Source: Marisa cornuarietis (Eukaryota; Mollusca; Gastropoda; Architaenioglossa; Ampullariidae). From it: a stretch of 64,000 nucleotides of DNA. Location: contig SMMW01000601.1 in NCBI GenBank assembly GCA_004794655.1, forward strand, positions 124,001 to 188,000. The letters run 5' to 3'. Numbering within the stretch: position 1 is the stretch's first letter; each line of letters begins with the position of its first letter. Below, one piece after another: positions 10,907 to 23,200 of this stretch. Made by a program: the position numbers and the translations under genes. The notes under the pieces are model-generated. The model had not been told where the DNA came from and did no database searches. It was given only the letters and a program-made list of their open reading frames with translations.

Positions 10907-12839
10907 GAGAGAAATGAGATGAATCTCGAATAAATGTAAATTCCATAGATAAGTATGAGATGTCATAATTTGTGTCAGCTGCTGATCATTGTAACATACA
11001 GGAACTCGGTATCACCTGGCGTTTGCTGAGCACATGCACATCTGCGGACACTCTTACCCGGCCCCGACCACAATCCACCCATTATATACCCCTTTTTAGT
11101 AGTTTACTGGTCGTTGCCGCACCCAACATTCTTGTGACTCAAACATCTGTGCACAGTCGTGAGGTCAATCAGGCCCTCGTGCACAGGGCATCATAACACC
11201 CACAGACTGAACGTGAAAGATTTAGGGCGTTCTCGAGAGAGAGGGGTTGAGGGCGCTTCTTGTCTAGCAGAGACTTGTGCTGAGAGCGTTCTCAAAGTGG
11301 AGAGCAGGATATCGTCGGAAGCTGGCTTCAGACACAGAAACCTTCGGGAACCTCCCACGGGAGCAGGATCATCAGACAATGAAAGCGCCGATCCATTAGC
11401 TGCCCCCCTCCCTCTGGCGCGCTGCACTAACCGGTCGGTAAGTCCAAACAGTCAGCATTGGTCTTTGTCTATCGTGGAGTCGCGGAGCAGGCGTCACATG
11501 TAAATTGGCCAAAGTGGGTTTGTTGGCTAGAAAACATTGCTGGTTTTACGGCTGCCCGAGTCCAAAGCACCCACTTCCTCCACCACCACCATCCACCATT
11601 CTCTTACTTGTGAACCGGCTGGAGCCTTAGATCAGGGCTGTGTCGGGTGAATTAATGGGAGTAAAATTGGACCCTTCGCTAATTAAGTAGGGTCTGGAAC
11701 TCTTTTGGGAGCGTGTCACATTTATATTGGGATACGTGAGAGACACATAGTACTGACAGGCAGGTAAAATGGCTTAGTACGCAGGAAAACTATCCATCAC
11801 CTACATTTAGTAACTTTCTTGTCGCCTGCTTTCACATTCTCTCTCTCTTTCTGTCTGCTCTCTGTGCCTTTGTCTCTCTCTCTCTCTCATCGTCTCTCTC
11901 ACACACACACACACACACAAGCGCGCGCGCGCACACACACACACACACACTGGGTTATCGCTTTTTTAAAAACTATTTCTCCCACCCAACATACTGCTCT
12001 TGGAATTGGTCTTCTCTAGAAGAAGAGTTTCTGCCCTTGACAGCTATTGTTATCTTCATCGTAATGGCGGTATTTGGAAGATCACAAGATCAGAAAGTGT
12101 GAACATTGAAATGTATTGCCGATGTGGAGTGAACAATACACCAAGGTTATGTTTCGAAGATTTTTTTCTTCTCGTTTTTCATTTTGGTTGTTTTATATAT
12201 ATATATATTATTGTTGTGTGTATTTAAATCTGCTTCAGGATGGGATGAATCTCGAAGCAATCTCCTCAGCTACTGGTACAATACGCGACGAATGCCATTT
12301 GTATGAGAAATAGAAGGACTGTATTTACGGTTGCAAAGACATGTTAAATAAAGGAAACGCAAAGACATTGCAGCTGAATTGTCTCGGCACGCCAGTGTGT
12401 ATAAGGGGGGTTCGGGAGGAAACTGTGCATGCTGGTCGTTCACCGAAGCATACCGGAGCTCAGTTACCGATTTACTGACGGCAATGATACAGCGAAGGGG
12501 GGTGGGTAATGAGAGGGTGACTTCCCCCGTGTCGAACGCGACTGTCGCCTGGGTAAGGAGACCCGCTGCTGGAGGCACTCTGCTCATTTACGCGAGTACC
12601 TGCGAAGGGCCCTCTCACCTTGCTGTCAGTTTACCGTTTAGCTGGCAATAAACGGGCGTCGGTTCGCGAACATGAGCCGATCCAGTAAGTGATTTCGTGG
12701 CAGGATCAGTAGAGCGTCAAGATCCTTGGCACTCTACGGAATGTGTTCTGCTTTTTCTCAGCTAATTATATTAACGAGTCGGAAATTGCTATTCGTGGAA
12801 GGGAATTCCTTTTTGTCGAATGGCGCTCCAGTCTCTTAA
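10906..12839. other. no gene seen
   Basis: Apart from the compound array at 11872-11950, this is unique sequence. The frame at 11159-11503 (114 codons) overlaps a minus-strand frame of similar span, and neither shows a protein family. An (AT)n patch lies near 12194-12207. Confidence 0.5.
11872..11950. repeat. compound (TC)n(AC)n(GC)n(AC)n microsatellite
   Basis: Two CT tracts, an AC tract, a short GC tract and a second AC tract follow each other without spacers beyond a few bases. Confidence 0.95.

Positions 12840-12903
<64 letters not shown>
12840..12903. repeat. (GAT)21 microsatellite
   Basis: A perfect GAT trinucleotide array, equivalent to ATC on the minus strand. Confidence 0.97.
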
Positions 12904-13405
12904 TCAAAATATTCGACATGTCCTCGAGTAGTGATCAGATTTCCCTAGCCCACTAACATTCATTCCCTCTGTCACGGACCAGAGCTTGACAACGGTCAAC
13001 ATACACTTGATACACTCTTAGTGGACCCTCGGTAGACCCTCGGAGCTGTTCCCCTTGCCGTACTGCTTCCCGCGCTTTGGCTGAGGGAACGACATTAAAA
13101 GAGATGTCTGTGATCAACAGTTTCCGGCTCTCGCACTGCCGCTGAGTGTAAGACTTGGCTTTTGGGGAAAGAATATCAGTGCCTGCATTTCCACGACTAA
13201 CTCCCTCCTTCGATCGCCATCTCCCCCTCCCAGTCCGTGCTGTACACCGATGTGCGCACCGCACCCAACTCTTCCCGTCTGTCTTTTCATCAATTCCGTT
13301 TCTTTTATTATATCGCCATGCCAAGCTTGTTAAGTTGTAGTAGTAGTAGTTCCATCGTAAAATCATGATGCAAAAAAGTAACGCTTGTCATGAATCTTTA
13401 GACGG
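12904..13405. other. no gene seen
   Basis: The minus-strand frame 12953-13366 (137 codons) is among the longer frames of the window but has no motif, signal peptide or family resemblance that I can see. A short TAG repeat at 13336-13350 gives its poly-Tyr start. Confidence 0.5.
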
Positions 13406-13457
<52 letters not shown>

Positions 13458-13583
13458 ACGTGTTTTGTATATTGTGTGTTTATATGGGCCTGCGCTTATG
13501 TGTGTGCGTGTGTACGTACGTGTCGTGTGTACAATCACCTAAATCTCTAGGTCTAGGTCAATGGTGTGTGTGTGTGTGTGTGT
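13406..13583. repeat. (GT)n array with degenerate GT-rich extension
   Basis: A perfect GT array covers about 13406-13456, followed by decayed GT-rich sequence and a second pure GT tract at 13565-13583. The Val-Cys frames over it are artefacts. Confidence 0.9.
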
Positions 13584-13593
13584 ACGCGTTCTC

Positions 13594-13775
13594 CGAAGGC
13601 GTGGTGCGGTGGTAAAGCAAGTATCACATAGACAGTTGGGACTGTGGGCCGTTGGTTCAGATCTCGTCTGCGACACATTTTCTTTCCCTTTAGATATGGC
13701 ACTGCGTACAGCTAGGGCTGAGGTAGCTGGTTTGAAACTTCTAGCCTGACTTAAAAACCAACCAACCAACCAATC
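13594..13775 (+). mobile_element. tRNA-derived SINE (SINE-C) with AACC tail
   Basis: The head has an A-box-like TGGTGCGGTGG (13602-13612) and a B-box-like GGTTCAGATCT (13654-13664), spaced as in a tRNA. The body is about 80 bp, and the 3' end is TTAAAAACCAACCAACC with further AACC units. The overall length of about 180 bp fits a short SINE. The pyrimidine (TC)n run after it may be part of the insertion site. A short stretch with a similar tail occurs at 14560-14616. Confidence 0.6.
13602..13664 (+). promoter_or_regulatory. split pol III promoter of SINE-C
   Basis: A-box-like TGGTGCGGTGG at the left end and B-box-like GGTTCAGATCT at the right end, about 41 bp apart. Both depart from consensus, so activity is doubtful. 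Confidence 0.5.
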
Positions 13776-13918
13776 TCTCTCTCTTCTCTATATATCTCTT
13801 TAATTGTTTCTAAAAAAAAATGAAATAAAACAGTGAAATTAACCGCCAATCCACTTAATCTCGTTTTTATTCGTATCAGTTTTATAACGATCCCCTCACA
13901 GATGCACGCACTCTCTCC

Positions 13919-13958
<40 letters not shown>

Positions 13959-14559
13959 TGAATAATAAAAGCGAGTTTTTATGCACTTTATAATCACATT
14001 GTCCTTAAAGTAACTTTTATTTCACGATCTGTGTGTTTAACTCTTGTTGTAGACGAGCGCACCTCCATTTTCTTATGTAAAGTTACAAAGCATGATTGTG
14101 AAAATGTGGGATGCTGTTCCTGCTTTTCTCTCCACACACACACAAACACAGACATCTGCATACAGAGGCTGTGGTGACGCAGGTCTCCTAAAGTGCCACC
14201 AACACTTGGACAGGAGGGTGGCCGTGCAAGCGCTCCGTGTGCCCCGGTATGCGAGGCGCCCGTGCAACAACGGCATTTCGCGCGATTTAAATGCGCAACG
14301 CCATCCATCTCCGAGCCAACTCCGCTAGTTATTGTCACCCTTGCTTACCTGTGCACAGCACTTCTGCCAGACCCGCGGTGGCGGGGTGTTTGTCATCCTG
14401 GGTCGTATCTGCCCAACCCGCCATCGCAAACCCGTGCAAAGCAAGAGCGGTCTGCACTCGTTGAATTGTGTGGAGGAAGGGATGGGACATGGATTGTGTG
14501 GAAGGGGTTGTGGAGGAAATGTGTCTACCCCTTCCCCCCATCTTTGATTAACTCTTAGA
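13776..14559. other. no gene seen; one compound array
   Basis: Besides the array at 13911-13958, a region at 14215-14330 is CpG-rich. Several frames of 60-120 codons overlap on both strands between 13994 and 14612, and none has a motif. Confidence 0.5.
13911..13958. repeat. compound (CT)n(CA)n microsatellite
   Basis: A pure CT tract passes directly into a pure CA tract. Confidence 0.95.
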
Positions 14560-14616
14560 AACAATGCTATTTGTACCTGCATGTCTGCTGGTACGGCGTA
14601 AAACTTAACCAACCAG
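14560..14616 (+). mobile_element. SINE-C-like 3' tail fragment
   Basis: The segment contains GGTACGGCGTAAAACTTAAC and ends AACCAACCAG, similar to the 3' end of the element at 13594-13775. No tRNA-like head is visible upstream, so it is either a 5'-truncated copy or a chance match to a simple tail. Confidence 0.3.
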
Positions 14617-15427
14617 CCATGTACCTATTTTTCGAACGATTTGTTGTAACTGTAAAAGTGTGCTTCGCCCTCCCCAAAAAAACAAAACAACAACTTAGTT
14701 TATTAATTTTTTTAATAACGCTATAACAGGCGACATCAAGCCACATCCTTCCTACCATAAACACTATTTTGAACCGGAAAAAAATTAAGAGGTCAAACAG
14801 GACCTCAGCTAATCAAAGCAAAAATGTTTTAAATTGCATTATAGATATACATATATAGGTATACAATAGCATAGCTATGCCAGTAGCCAAAAGCTAGGCT
14901 GCGGGCAGGTGGTGGAAGAGGATGGAGTTGCTACACTAGGCTACGGCATACCCAGTTTACAAGTTCATCGTACGAAGTCGAGGCATATAAATCAACGTTA
15001 GGTTTAGCCGAGGAAAGCTAATTGACCAAGATGGCGTCGGAACTGCAGAGACCCGGATGAGTCGGCACGGCTCCCGACTGGCAGCTGTTTTCAGGAAGCT
15101 TTTCAATCGTCTGTCTTATGATGAATCATTGATGCTTCGTGTCCGCTGAGATCTATGGACCTTAGCAAACTCGAGCAGAGGAAGCAAGGGATGGGAGTGG
15201 GGAGAGGGTGACGGGGGTGTACGAGCTAGATTTGATCACTTTCGAGACATCTGCTCTTCTCGGGAGAGAAAAAAAACTTGCTTGCAGTGACTTTGTTGAA
15301 GAATTTAAAGAAAAGTAAATTTAACACTGCAAACATGTAGGTAGTAGAGTGACAAAATTTGACAGCCTCACACAAATCATATGAATAATTGCCTGAATCT
15401 GGTGCGGAGCCTTGTATATCATAAGAT

Positions 15428-15620
15428 TCCTCTTCCACCCACCCATCTCTCCCCTTATCTTCCCCTCCCTCTACTTTTGTTCCGCCTATTTCTTCCTTTA
15501 GTTCTTGTCTTTTTCTCTCCCCCCTCCCCTCCTTTGTTGTGGCTTTGCAGTTTGTTCTTCGACATCTTTTATCAATTTTCTCTCTTTTTTTTATTTCCCG
15601 ACTTTCTTTGTTCCTTTCGT
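15428..15620. repeat. polypyrimidine-rich tract
   Basis: The plus strand is dominated by C and T for nearly 200 bp. It gives a Leu/Pro/Phe-rich frame on the plus strand and a Lys/Arg/Glu-rich frame on the minus strand (15226-15639). Both are compositional artefacts. Confidence 0.7.
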
Positions 15621-16083
15621 CCAAAAGAAACTGGACCATCTATTTAGTCCTCTGATTTGTGTGCTTTCTTCTTTGATGTGCGTAGATTCTAATTTATACA
15701 TTTTTTTTTAGTCCTTTAACCTTTTTTTAAAATAAAAATCAAAGAGAAATCAAATCAAAGTCCCACAAAAATAGACCACCAAAAAAAGTTTACAATATTT
15801 GTTTCTTTCGTGATTCCATAATGAGCGTGTGATTTGCTTTCGCCCTATTTTCACTTGGCTGTTTTTTTCTTCACTGTTACAAAGATTTTTAACGATTTTT
15901 TTCTTTTGTAAAATGTAAAACGAGATAATAACAAACATGTTTACCGAACATCTTTAAAACCTCCCCAACCATATCCCGACCCAAACATGACAAATGTGTA
16001 GCTCTTTCAATACAGGGGTGCAGAGTCTTTTCTGTCGAAAATTCACTGAATTTTGTTATTTTGTTGTCATTATACCGTACATA

Positions 16084-16105
16084 ACACACACACACACACA
16101 CACAC
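16084..16105. repeat. (CA)11 microsatellite
   Basis: A short, perfect CA array. Confidence 0.93.
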
Positions 16106-17462
16106 TATGTGTTAGTGTTTCTCAACCATCCAGTCTCTGGCCACACAGAGAGAGGCATGCTAGAAGACATTCAGAGTTTAACCGGATGGTGGCGGAGGAA
16201 TAGTTGGAGGAATGGAACGGAGAGAAGTGTGGTGTTTGAGTGTAGGGGCAAGGAAACTACCATTTGAACATATTGTTTTTGCTGATCTTGGTAAAAAAAA
16301 AATTAGTGCAGATGCAGTTCGGTCCGACTCCATTGCCAAGGCTGGTAACAACGGTTTTGGTTGTCTTTTTATCCCGCGGCGTCAATTTTTGACCTCCAGT
16401 CGGTGGCAAGTTTAGAGGAGGCATACACTGTTCCCATGTCTATCTGGCCCAGGCCTAATGTCTTTCCTAGGCGGTGAAAAAAAGACTGTTTAACAAAAGC
16501 CCCTCGCCGTTTGTCCTCCGAGGTCTCGCCAAACAGGCTGCACGAAGGTCAGGACTAGGAGACAGCACTCGCGCATCGGGTAATCCAGGTAGCGCAAGAG
16601 TTATAGGAAATGTCAGGCAAGGGGGAAGGCGAAAGGAGGGGTGGAAAGAGAGCGAGCGAGAGAGAGAACTTGTGAAGAAAGGACATGTCAAGGGAGGCCA
16701 CCTACAGCCCGGTGTCACCGTGGTTTATGCCCCTTGCCGAACAATAGTGTCGGATCACGCGGGTGGGGGAAGGGGACCCCTTTACAACGAGTCGTAACTC
16801 GCGGCCGTGGGCTGACTGTGACAGCTCCCCCGGTGTAAGAGAAGCATTAAAAGGAGTTCGATCTGTCTGTTGATACGTGACAGCTCGTCGGCCACCTGTT
16901 CAGACCAAGCAAGCAGTTGGGAGGTGCAACGATCCCCCCCCCCACATTCCCTCCACCTCTTCGTACGATCCCATCGCAGAGGGGACGACATGTTGGTGGA
17001 GAGGAAGAAGGTAGAGAGAAGGGATGGGGTTAAAGTCGTTAAACGCTAACCATAGTGTCGTAGACTCGCGGTAGCTGAGTGGGACTGACGGAAGGTTTCA
17101 CGGAGCTCCCCAGAGACTGTCTCCTCCAGCTCTCGTCGAGCCGTCCTCTCGTAGCCTCACCCCACCCCCTTAACCCCGGCTCAATATGTCAGCACCTTGG
17201 CTGAGACGTATGTATGAGCGTTCATATTTCCTTTATATATATAACAGTTGGTCGTCTCATAAATTTCAGCAAGGTCTCTCGTGGAGCACTCAAGTGTCGA
17301 AATCTTTGTCAACAAGATACAATCCTTCAAAGATCTACCGAAGACCCTTTATTATATGTCTTTACTACGACTTCGCGACTTCATGTCAAAGCACGATTAC
17401 ACATTGACTTGGTCACGGCTGCACCCGTATAAGGGAAGCCCAAGCGTATGCCAATTAAACAC

Positions 17463-17898
17463 TGTGTATCTTTACACGTGCAAATAAGGCTGTCTGTGTT
17501 TCTTTATACGAATACATAAAGGTTGTTCGTGTTTCTTTATACGTGAAGATAAAGCTGTGTTTCTTTTTACGAGAAGACAAGGCTGTCTGTTTCTTTATAC
17601 GTATAGGTAAGGCTATCTGTGCTTCTTTATACGTGAAGATAAGGCTGTCCGTGTTTCTGTATGTATGTAGATAAGGCTCTCTGTGTTTCTTTATGTATGT
17701 AGATAAGGCTCTCTGTGTTTCTTTATGTATGTAGATAAGGCTCTCTGTGTTTCTTTATGTATGTAGATAAGGCTCTCTGTGTTTCTTTATGTATGTAGAT
17801 AAGGCTCTCTGTGTTTCTTTATGTATGTAGATAAGGCTCTCTGTGTTTCTTTATGCATGTAGATAAGGCTGTCTTTCTTTATACGTATAAATAAGGAT
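17463..17898. repeat. 32-bp minisatellite, about 13-14 units
   Basis: The unit contains TTTCTTTATGTATGTAG followed by ATAAGGCTCTCTGTG. The string ATAAGGCT recurs at exactly 32-bp spacing at 17671, 17703, 17735, 17767, 17799, 17831 and 17863, and the six units between these points are almost identical. Units before 17650 and after 17863 vary in length and sequence, for example TTTATACG in place of TTTATGTATG. Homogeneity in the centre with divergent edges is what unequal exchange or slippage produces. No reading frame is kept, since 32 is not a multiple of three. Confidence 0.95.
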
Positions 17899-20007
17899 GT
17901 CCGCGATGTTCTTCGCGAAGGAAGGGTTGGACAGATTTGGTTTTCACACAGATTTTGTAAACTGGTATCTTCTTGTAACGCAGGAAATCAAAAACACAAT
18001 TCTTGTCGACACTTCAGTCGTTCTGTTCTCATTGGTGCGACCAGTACATTCACTTCATTGCTCACAAATCTTTGTTTCCAAAGAGAGTTTCACTTTTGCT
18101 GCCTGTCAAAGTACAAGAAAATATTCTGCTGAGACAATCGTTTACAATATTCACTGAAGCTGTCCCTGAATAAATGACAGTGAAGGTTAGAGGTGACCGA
18201 ATGTGCGAGGACAAGGGTATAGACCTCCCGTTTCTATTGTTTCAAAGGATGTCATGTGGTTGTCGTTCTTCATTCAACAGGATCCTTCTTGAACCGTCAT
18301 AGCTTCACAAAGATGCCCCATCGTATTTACGATTTTTTCGTGTTTTATTATTGGTTTTCAAGACGTGCTTTGCAATGATTGCACATCATTTAAATTCGGT
18401 TCATACGTTCCAGCGAGAAGAGCTGATCCATGATCAGTTTTCAAGCAGCCAAATTCTTCGAAGCATCACAGTCATTGATGGTCGTGGGATGTTTAGTATC
18501 TTTAGAGTCGCGTGAGGGTTATTGGAGATCGTGCTGGTGGATGCCTCACAGACGCTGCCTTAGTGCTTGACTCTGAACTGACCCCCTGTAACCACCACTT
18601 GAACCCTATGTCATTCGTGAGATATTTCTTTACTGAAAAGAGCAATCCACACAATTTTTTACAGCAATGGGAGGAACACGTCCTACCATTAGATAATTAA
18701 ATTTCACTCAACAGGGAAAAGGAAACGTCACACTATTTTCTGTAGTAATTATTTTATTGAAACACTAGAAGTAGTACTAGAAATGTTTAAGACTCGTATG
18801 TACAATGTTTAAAATAGATTGTATGTATTGTGAGTTTTCAGCAGATATCCAGTAAACCCTTGTTTAACGAATTCAGAATAAAACGAGCATTAGTGCATTG
18901 CTTGGGTGACACTTTAAACTTTAAAGGACAAGCCGAGTGCAACATTTTTTCTTTATGACCGGGTTAAGTTCACTGCTGTAGGAAAAAGATTTCTTCGTTT
19001 TACGAAAAGTTCAAAACTTGCTTGTACTGTATAAGTGACTGGATAACAATCGATTTTGAAATGTTTTGAGGAAATTCTTGAGTGCAGTGTGGGGACGAAG
19101 TTCGCATGGCACATTTGAACAAAGCAGTATATACACATCTCTGAACAAAGTTAATCCACTAGCGTTTGCTGCCATTATCTTTAGGATTTCCTTAATGAGT
19201 ACAAACTAACGCCATCTGAGTGTCGAAGAGAACATTCAGCAACAGCCTAAAGTGTCCTGGTCAGTTTTCTCTTACCAACGTCTGCATCTTTTCTCTTCGA
19301 ACTTAGCTCGTACAGACGATGCTATTTTTAGAAATACTACCATTTCGTCTCTTCCTGTTTTCTTGGCAAATCCAGGTGTGCTTAAAAGAAAAATATTAAG
19401 AAAAAAATCTCATGCTTCTTTGTCATAAAATACCAGCGGAGTATGTTTTTGTGATACTTTATACTCTGTTTCCAGCGATTTTTGATGAGCAATCGGGCTA
19501 GCCTTCAAGTATTGAGAGTGGTTCGGTCACTAGTTTGTCAAAGTTATTTTTTATAATACCGAATCTCTCTCCCTCTCTGTTCTTTCTTATCAATTTTCTC
19601 TATCTTTGTCTTAAGCATTAACGCACACACACGAACGTAACACACACACGCGCGTGCGCACTCGAGTGTTTATATATATTTTGCACATTTATGTGTCTTA
19701 AAATAACCCCTACATATGCTGTTTTGATGGAAATGCTTCTAGTTCAAGGATGTTTGTACGTCCTGTCTTTTGCTTTTGTTTTTGCTGAAGTTGTTGTTAC
19801 TGCTGCTGCTGCTGTAGACGGAGCTGCTGTTTATCCAGTAAAATAAACACAAGTAGAGCTACACGTTTCAGCTTTTCATTTTGCGCTTCTTTCACAGTTC
19901 GTGGAAATGGCATTCGAAAGTTTGGTATGTTAGGCAAAGTAGACTAGCACAGCTACTCCAGTTTCTTATAGCGTAAGGTACTCTGAAAGAAAGAAGTTAA
20001 CACTGGT
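17899..20007. other. no gene seen; AT-rich
   Basis: About 2.1 kb of AT-rich sequence with frequent stops. A GC/AC-rich patch lies at 19623-19660 and a (CTG)n patch at about 19799-19815. The frames at 17897-18157 and 18512-18700 show no recognisable motif. Confidence 0.5.
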
Positions 20008-20075
20008 GTTTAATATTATTATTATTAATATTATTATTATTATTATTTTGTTGTTGTTGTTGTCGTCATCATCGT
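20008..20075. repeat. (ATT)n/(TTG)n/(TCA)n trinucleotide array
   Basis: An imperfect ATT array passes into TTG, then into TCG/TCA units. It adjoins the ATT-associated repeat at its 5' side. In the copies at 34.0 and 57.2 kb the ATT array is at the 3' side. Confidence 0.85.
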
Positions 20076-20089
20076 GTTTGTTCCCTGTT

Positions 20090-20240
20090 TCCTCTTTGTG
20101 TCTTTTATGTTTTTATTTTATTACTTGTCTGCATAGTTGTTTCTCCTTCTGTCCTTCGTATTCTGTCCATGTCTCCGACTTGTCTTAAGCGCTGAGTTCA
20201 TGCTCCTTCGTGAGGTTGATTATGGGCGATATAAATCACC
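20090..20240 (+). mobile_element. ATT-associated dispersed repeat, copy A
   Basis: This copy shares long blocks with the minus-strand copy at 57221-57410: ATTACTTGTCTGCATA, TTCGTATTCT, and CATGTCTCC with ACTTGTCTTAAGCG. Its 3' end reads GCGATATAAATCACC, against GCGCTATACAAATC in the copy at 34.1 kb. A GCGCTATAtAAAT terminus followed by a short tandem tail is common at the 3' ends of LINEs and SINEs of the L2/CR1 group; assignment to that group is inference. The upstream boundary is uncertain. There is no coding sequence. Confidence 0.75.
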
Positions 20241-23200
20241 GGTTTACCATCCTGACGTGTGTGAGATGACGTTGCTGATTTCTGAAGGCGATGTTGTTGT
20301 TGACTTCGGCATTTGATGATGTGACTACTCTGTGTGATGAAACTGTGTGAGCTGACGCTGATGGATTCTGCATGTTACTATGCTGCAGACTTCTGTAGGC
20401 GATGACACTTACTGACGTACGTGTGTGTCTATGTGAAGCAGTGCTGACCTCTGAACTCACACGTGCGGAGGTGGGTGAGAGGTACTTACTTCGCTGCTGA
20501 CTGCGACTCGTGCGTCATCTTTCGATTCTACAGAAAAAAAAGAAATGATACCTTTATTTCGAGACTGTAGGCTGTAAACTATACTTTATGTTGTAATTTG
20601 AGGGTTGTAAATGACACAGGATTGTCATCCTCCCTTCTCTCTCTCTCTCTCTTATCTTTTACGTTATTTTTATAGACATAAGCGCTCCCCACCGAGACTT
20701 TATCAAAATGGCGGTGGGGATTGAAAACAAACTCTTTGCTGCGAAAGCGCGCCATATGCCGTGACCCGGGTCAAATTCATTTGCGGGGTCAGCTTGCCAT
20801 GTGATGCTTATTAGCCGCTTGAGATACTACCCAATATTTTGAAAGCTGTCAGGCGATCTCGGTCGAAGCAAAATTAGTCGAATTGTCAGCCTCCGAACCA
20901 TTGGTTAATCTGACTAACAATGGGTGTTGATTCCAATTCCAATACTGCAGGAGCTGAGAACTCCTTGGAATTATCCCTCAACAATTTTTCGCAGTTTTTG
21001 TGGGGTTTTTTTTTTCTTTTTCCTCGAAACGTTCTAAAACAAGTTGAACATCAGAGAGGATTTTTTTCGGTCACGTATTTTTCAATTTATGTATTTAAAA
21101 AAAACTGTCTCCAGTTTCTGTGGATCTCACTCCATAAACGAATTGACAGTGTTGGACATTGAACGCTGGGAATCAATTCTTCCTTCACGCCGTTCGTGTA
21201 GTCAGCCCGCCACAGTCTCTCGCTGCTCGCCCGCCGATTGTCATGCTAACCATCTTCAAATATTATCTAAGGCCATCGTGTATTGATGCACGCGATCGAA
21301 CTGTGTGGAAACATGGTATTTGTTCTATATCAGGGGGAGAGCACTCTAAACAAGGACGATTGATCCGGACAAGGAAGCCTGGTATCAGATGGCCAGGAGA
21401 CGATGGACAGACCATGTGGCGACAGTCAAGTGTTTAGAAGTCTACTGCCATAAGGAAACACGATCCGATCGCTGAAGCACATTGCAAACTCATTATTGGC
21501 TGGCCGAAGAGGTGACGGTGGTGGATGCAGGACTGTAGCAATGGACACTAGAGCGGACTTCTCGACAGAGACAACGAGAAGTGAATGTAAAGTAAATTTG
21601 ATCCGTTTCTTTGCCAGCCCCGTCTCCGCGAGCATGGATCTAACTTATTATAAATAGAGAACTTGTTTGTATAAATAGAGAACTTTTTGTTTAAGTCAGC
21701 TGTGGTTTTTACAAGTACTGACAAGCCATGTATGTATTCGCTAGTTTCGAAGAAGCCTGATTGTGATTGGTATGACTGCTGTTGTGGATGAAAAAAAATG
21801 AATGTGCTGCATGCTTTTGTTTCATTGCTTGTCATTCATGCTGGACATGGAGATGTAAAAATCTAACTGGATTTTAATTGTGGGAAGACTTATGTCGATA
21901 TTTGAAAGCAAATTGCATCAAATGAAAGCCAAAGATGGAAGGAGTGGGGGTTGATTAGATAACCCGAGAAAAGGAGATGGTATTAAAAAGAGTGAAAACT
22001 GATACCAACAAACAAGCAAACAAAGACAAAGTACTTGAGACGTTCACTTTTCACTCAAGCTATTTATAGTTGCTAAGCCGTTGAATTTAAAAAAAAGCAT
22101 TATATGCAAAAAACTTCACTCTTCGATTGGCCATAATATTTTGGTCTAAAAATAAACGTTGCTGAAAGAAGTGTTTTACTCCCATGAAACCTTATTATCA
22201 GCCCTTTCTCTTTCCTTTCTCACTCTCCTTCCTTCCCCTTTCTTATGCATTCTCTCTATCTCTCACCCACCCACACAGCCACAATACCCACACGCTCTCA
22301 CACACGAATGCACGCATGTGTGCAGGCAGTAAGAATGAAAGTCCTACGCATTCGTCCCAATTATCTCCATCATGGCTCCGGCTTCTCTGTCTTGCTCACT
22401 TCCGGCCGCCACTCTCACGCGCACTACACTGTGTGCCTGCCATTTGCTGCCATCACCGAGACTACTTAATCACAGACACAACAGCTGCAGTGGCCTGACC
22501 GTCTCGTATTCCTCTCATTAACTATGGTGCACCTGTACATGTGTGTGTGTGTGAGAGAGAGAGAGAGGGGGGGAGGAGAATCGTTAGGTAAGATCGTAAG
22601 AATGTTTACACCTGTATTGGAATATGTACACCTGTACTGGCGTAATTTTTGTGCGAATGTGTATACGTGCTAGATAGAAATTCGTATGTGTATCCGGGGT
22701 ATGGGGTGCTTGCATGCGCGCACAAAAGTCAAATTTACGCTTTCATAAGCTACACGTTCGTGTCTGTTGGTGTCCAGTGGTAGTACTCATTTTTCTCTTT
22801 GGAAACATTTATGTCAACACATTTGTTATTGTAATTTTCAGGTACTAGTTTAGATAGCTGTAATTGAGATTATAAATAGCCCTGATCTCTCCATGCCAAG
22901 GACTCACATCATATTAAAAAGTGTGTTCGACTTCGCCACTGTTTAACCCGGACCGAGGATGGACCCCCACAGGGCCGGAATCCAGGCTTCACGCGTGCAG
23001 TGAACAAATAACAAAGGTTATAAATCTTACATTTCGTCGTCTTCCGTTTAATTTCCCTGTCCTTTCAAACATTGCCTTCAAGCCGCATCCAGCTAAGTTA
23101 TATTTGCGACAAGAAGCGAGGAGACTGATGCTAATGTAAATATATCTGTCTTAGCGGCCTGGGCTGGACCTGCGCTGAGTAAAGTCTCTTGACCCGCAAC

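Larger units (their letters stand above)
14617..17462. other. no gene seen; polypyrimidine tract and short CA array
   Basis: Unique sequence. The plus strand is pyrimidine-rich from about 15425 to 15620. A CA array lies at 16084-16105 and a run of ten C at 16934-16943. A 12-bp palindrome, GCATAGCTATGC, lies near 14869. At 17072-17083 TAGCTGAGTGG resembles a pol III A box, but no B box follows. No frame is recognisable. Confidence 0.5.

Noticed and set aside
12953..13366. Minus-strand frame of 137 codons
   Set aside because: No recognisable motif; its N-terminal Tyr run comes from a short trinucleotide repeat.
17072..17110. Another tRNA-derived SINE (TAGCTGAGTGG)
   Set aside because: An A-box-like string is present but no B box lies at the right distance.
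21159..21640. C-terminus of a retrotransposon ORF
   Set aside because: The reading ARDRTVW and a W-rich stretch are suggestive, but no RT or C-terminal motif can be aligned and no second copy is visible.
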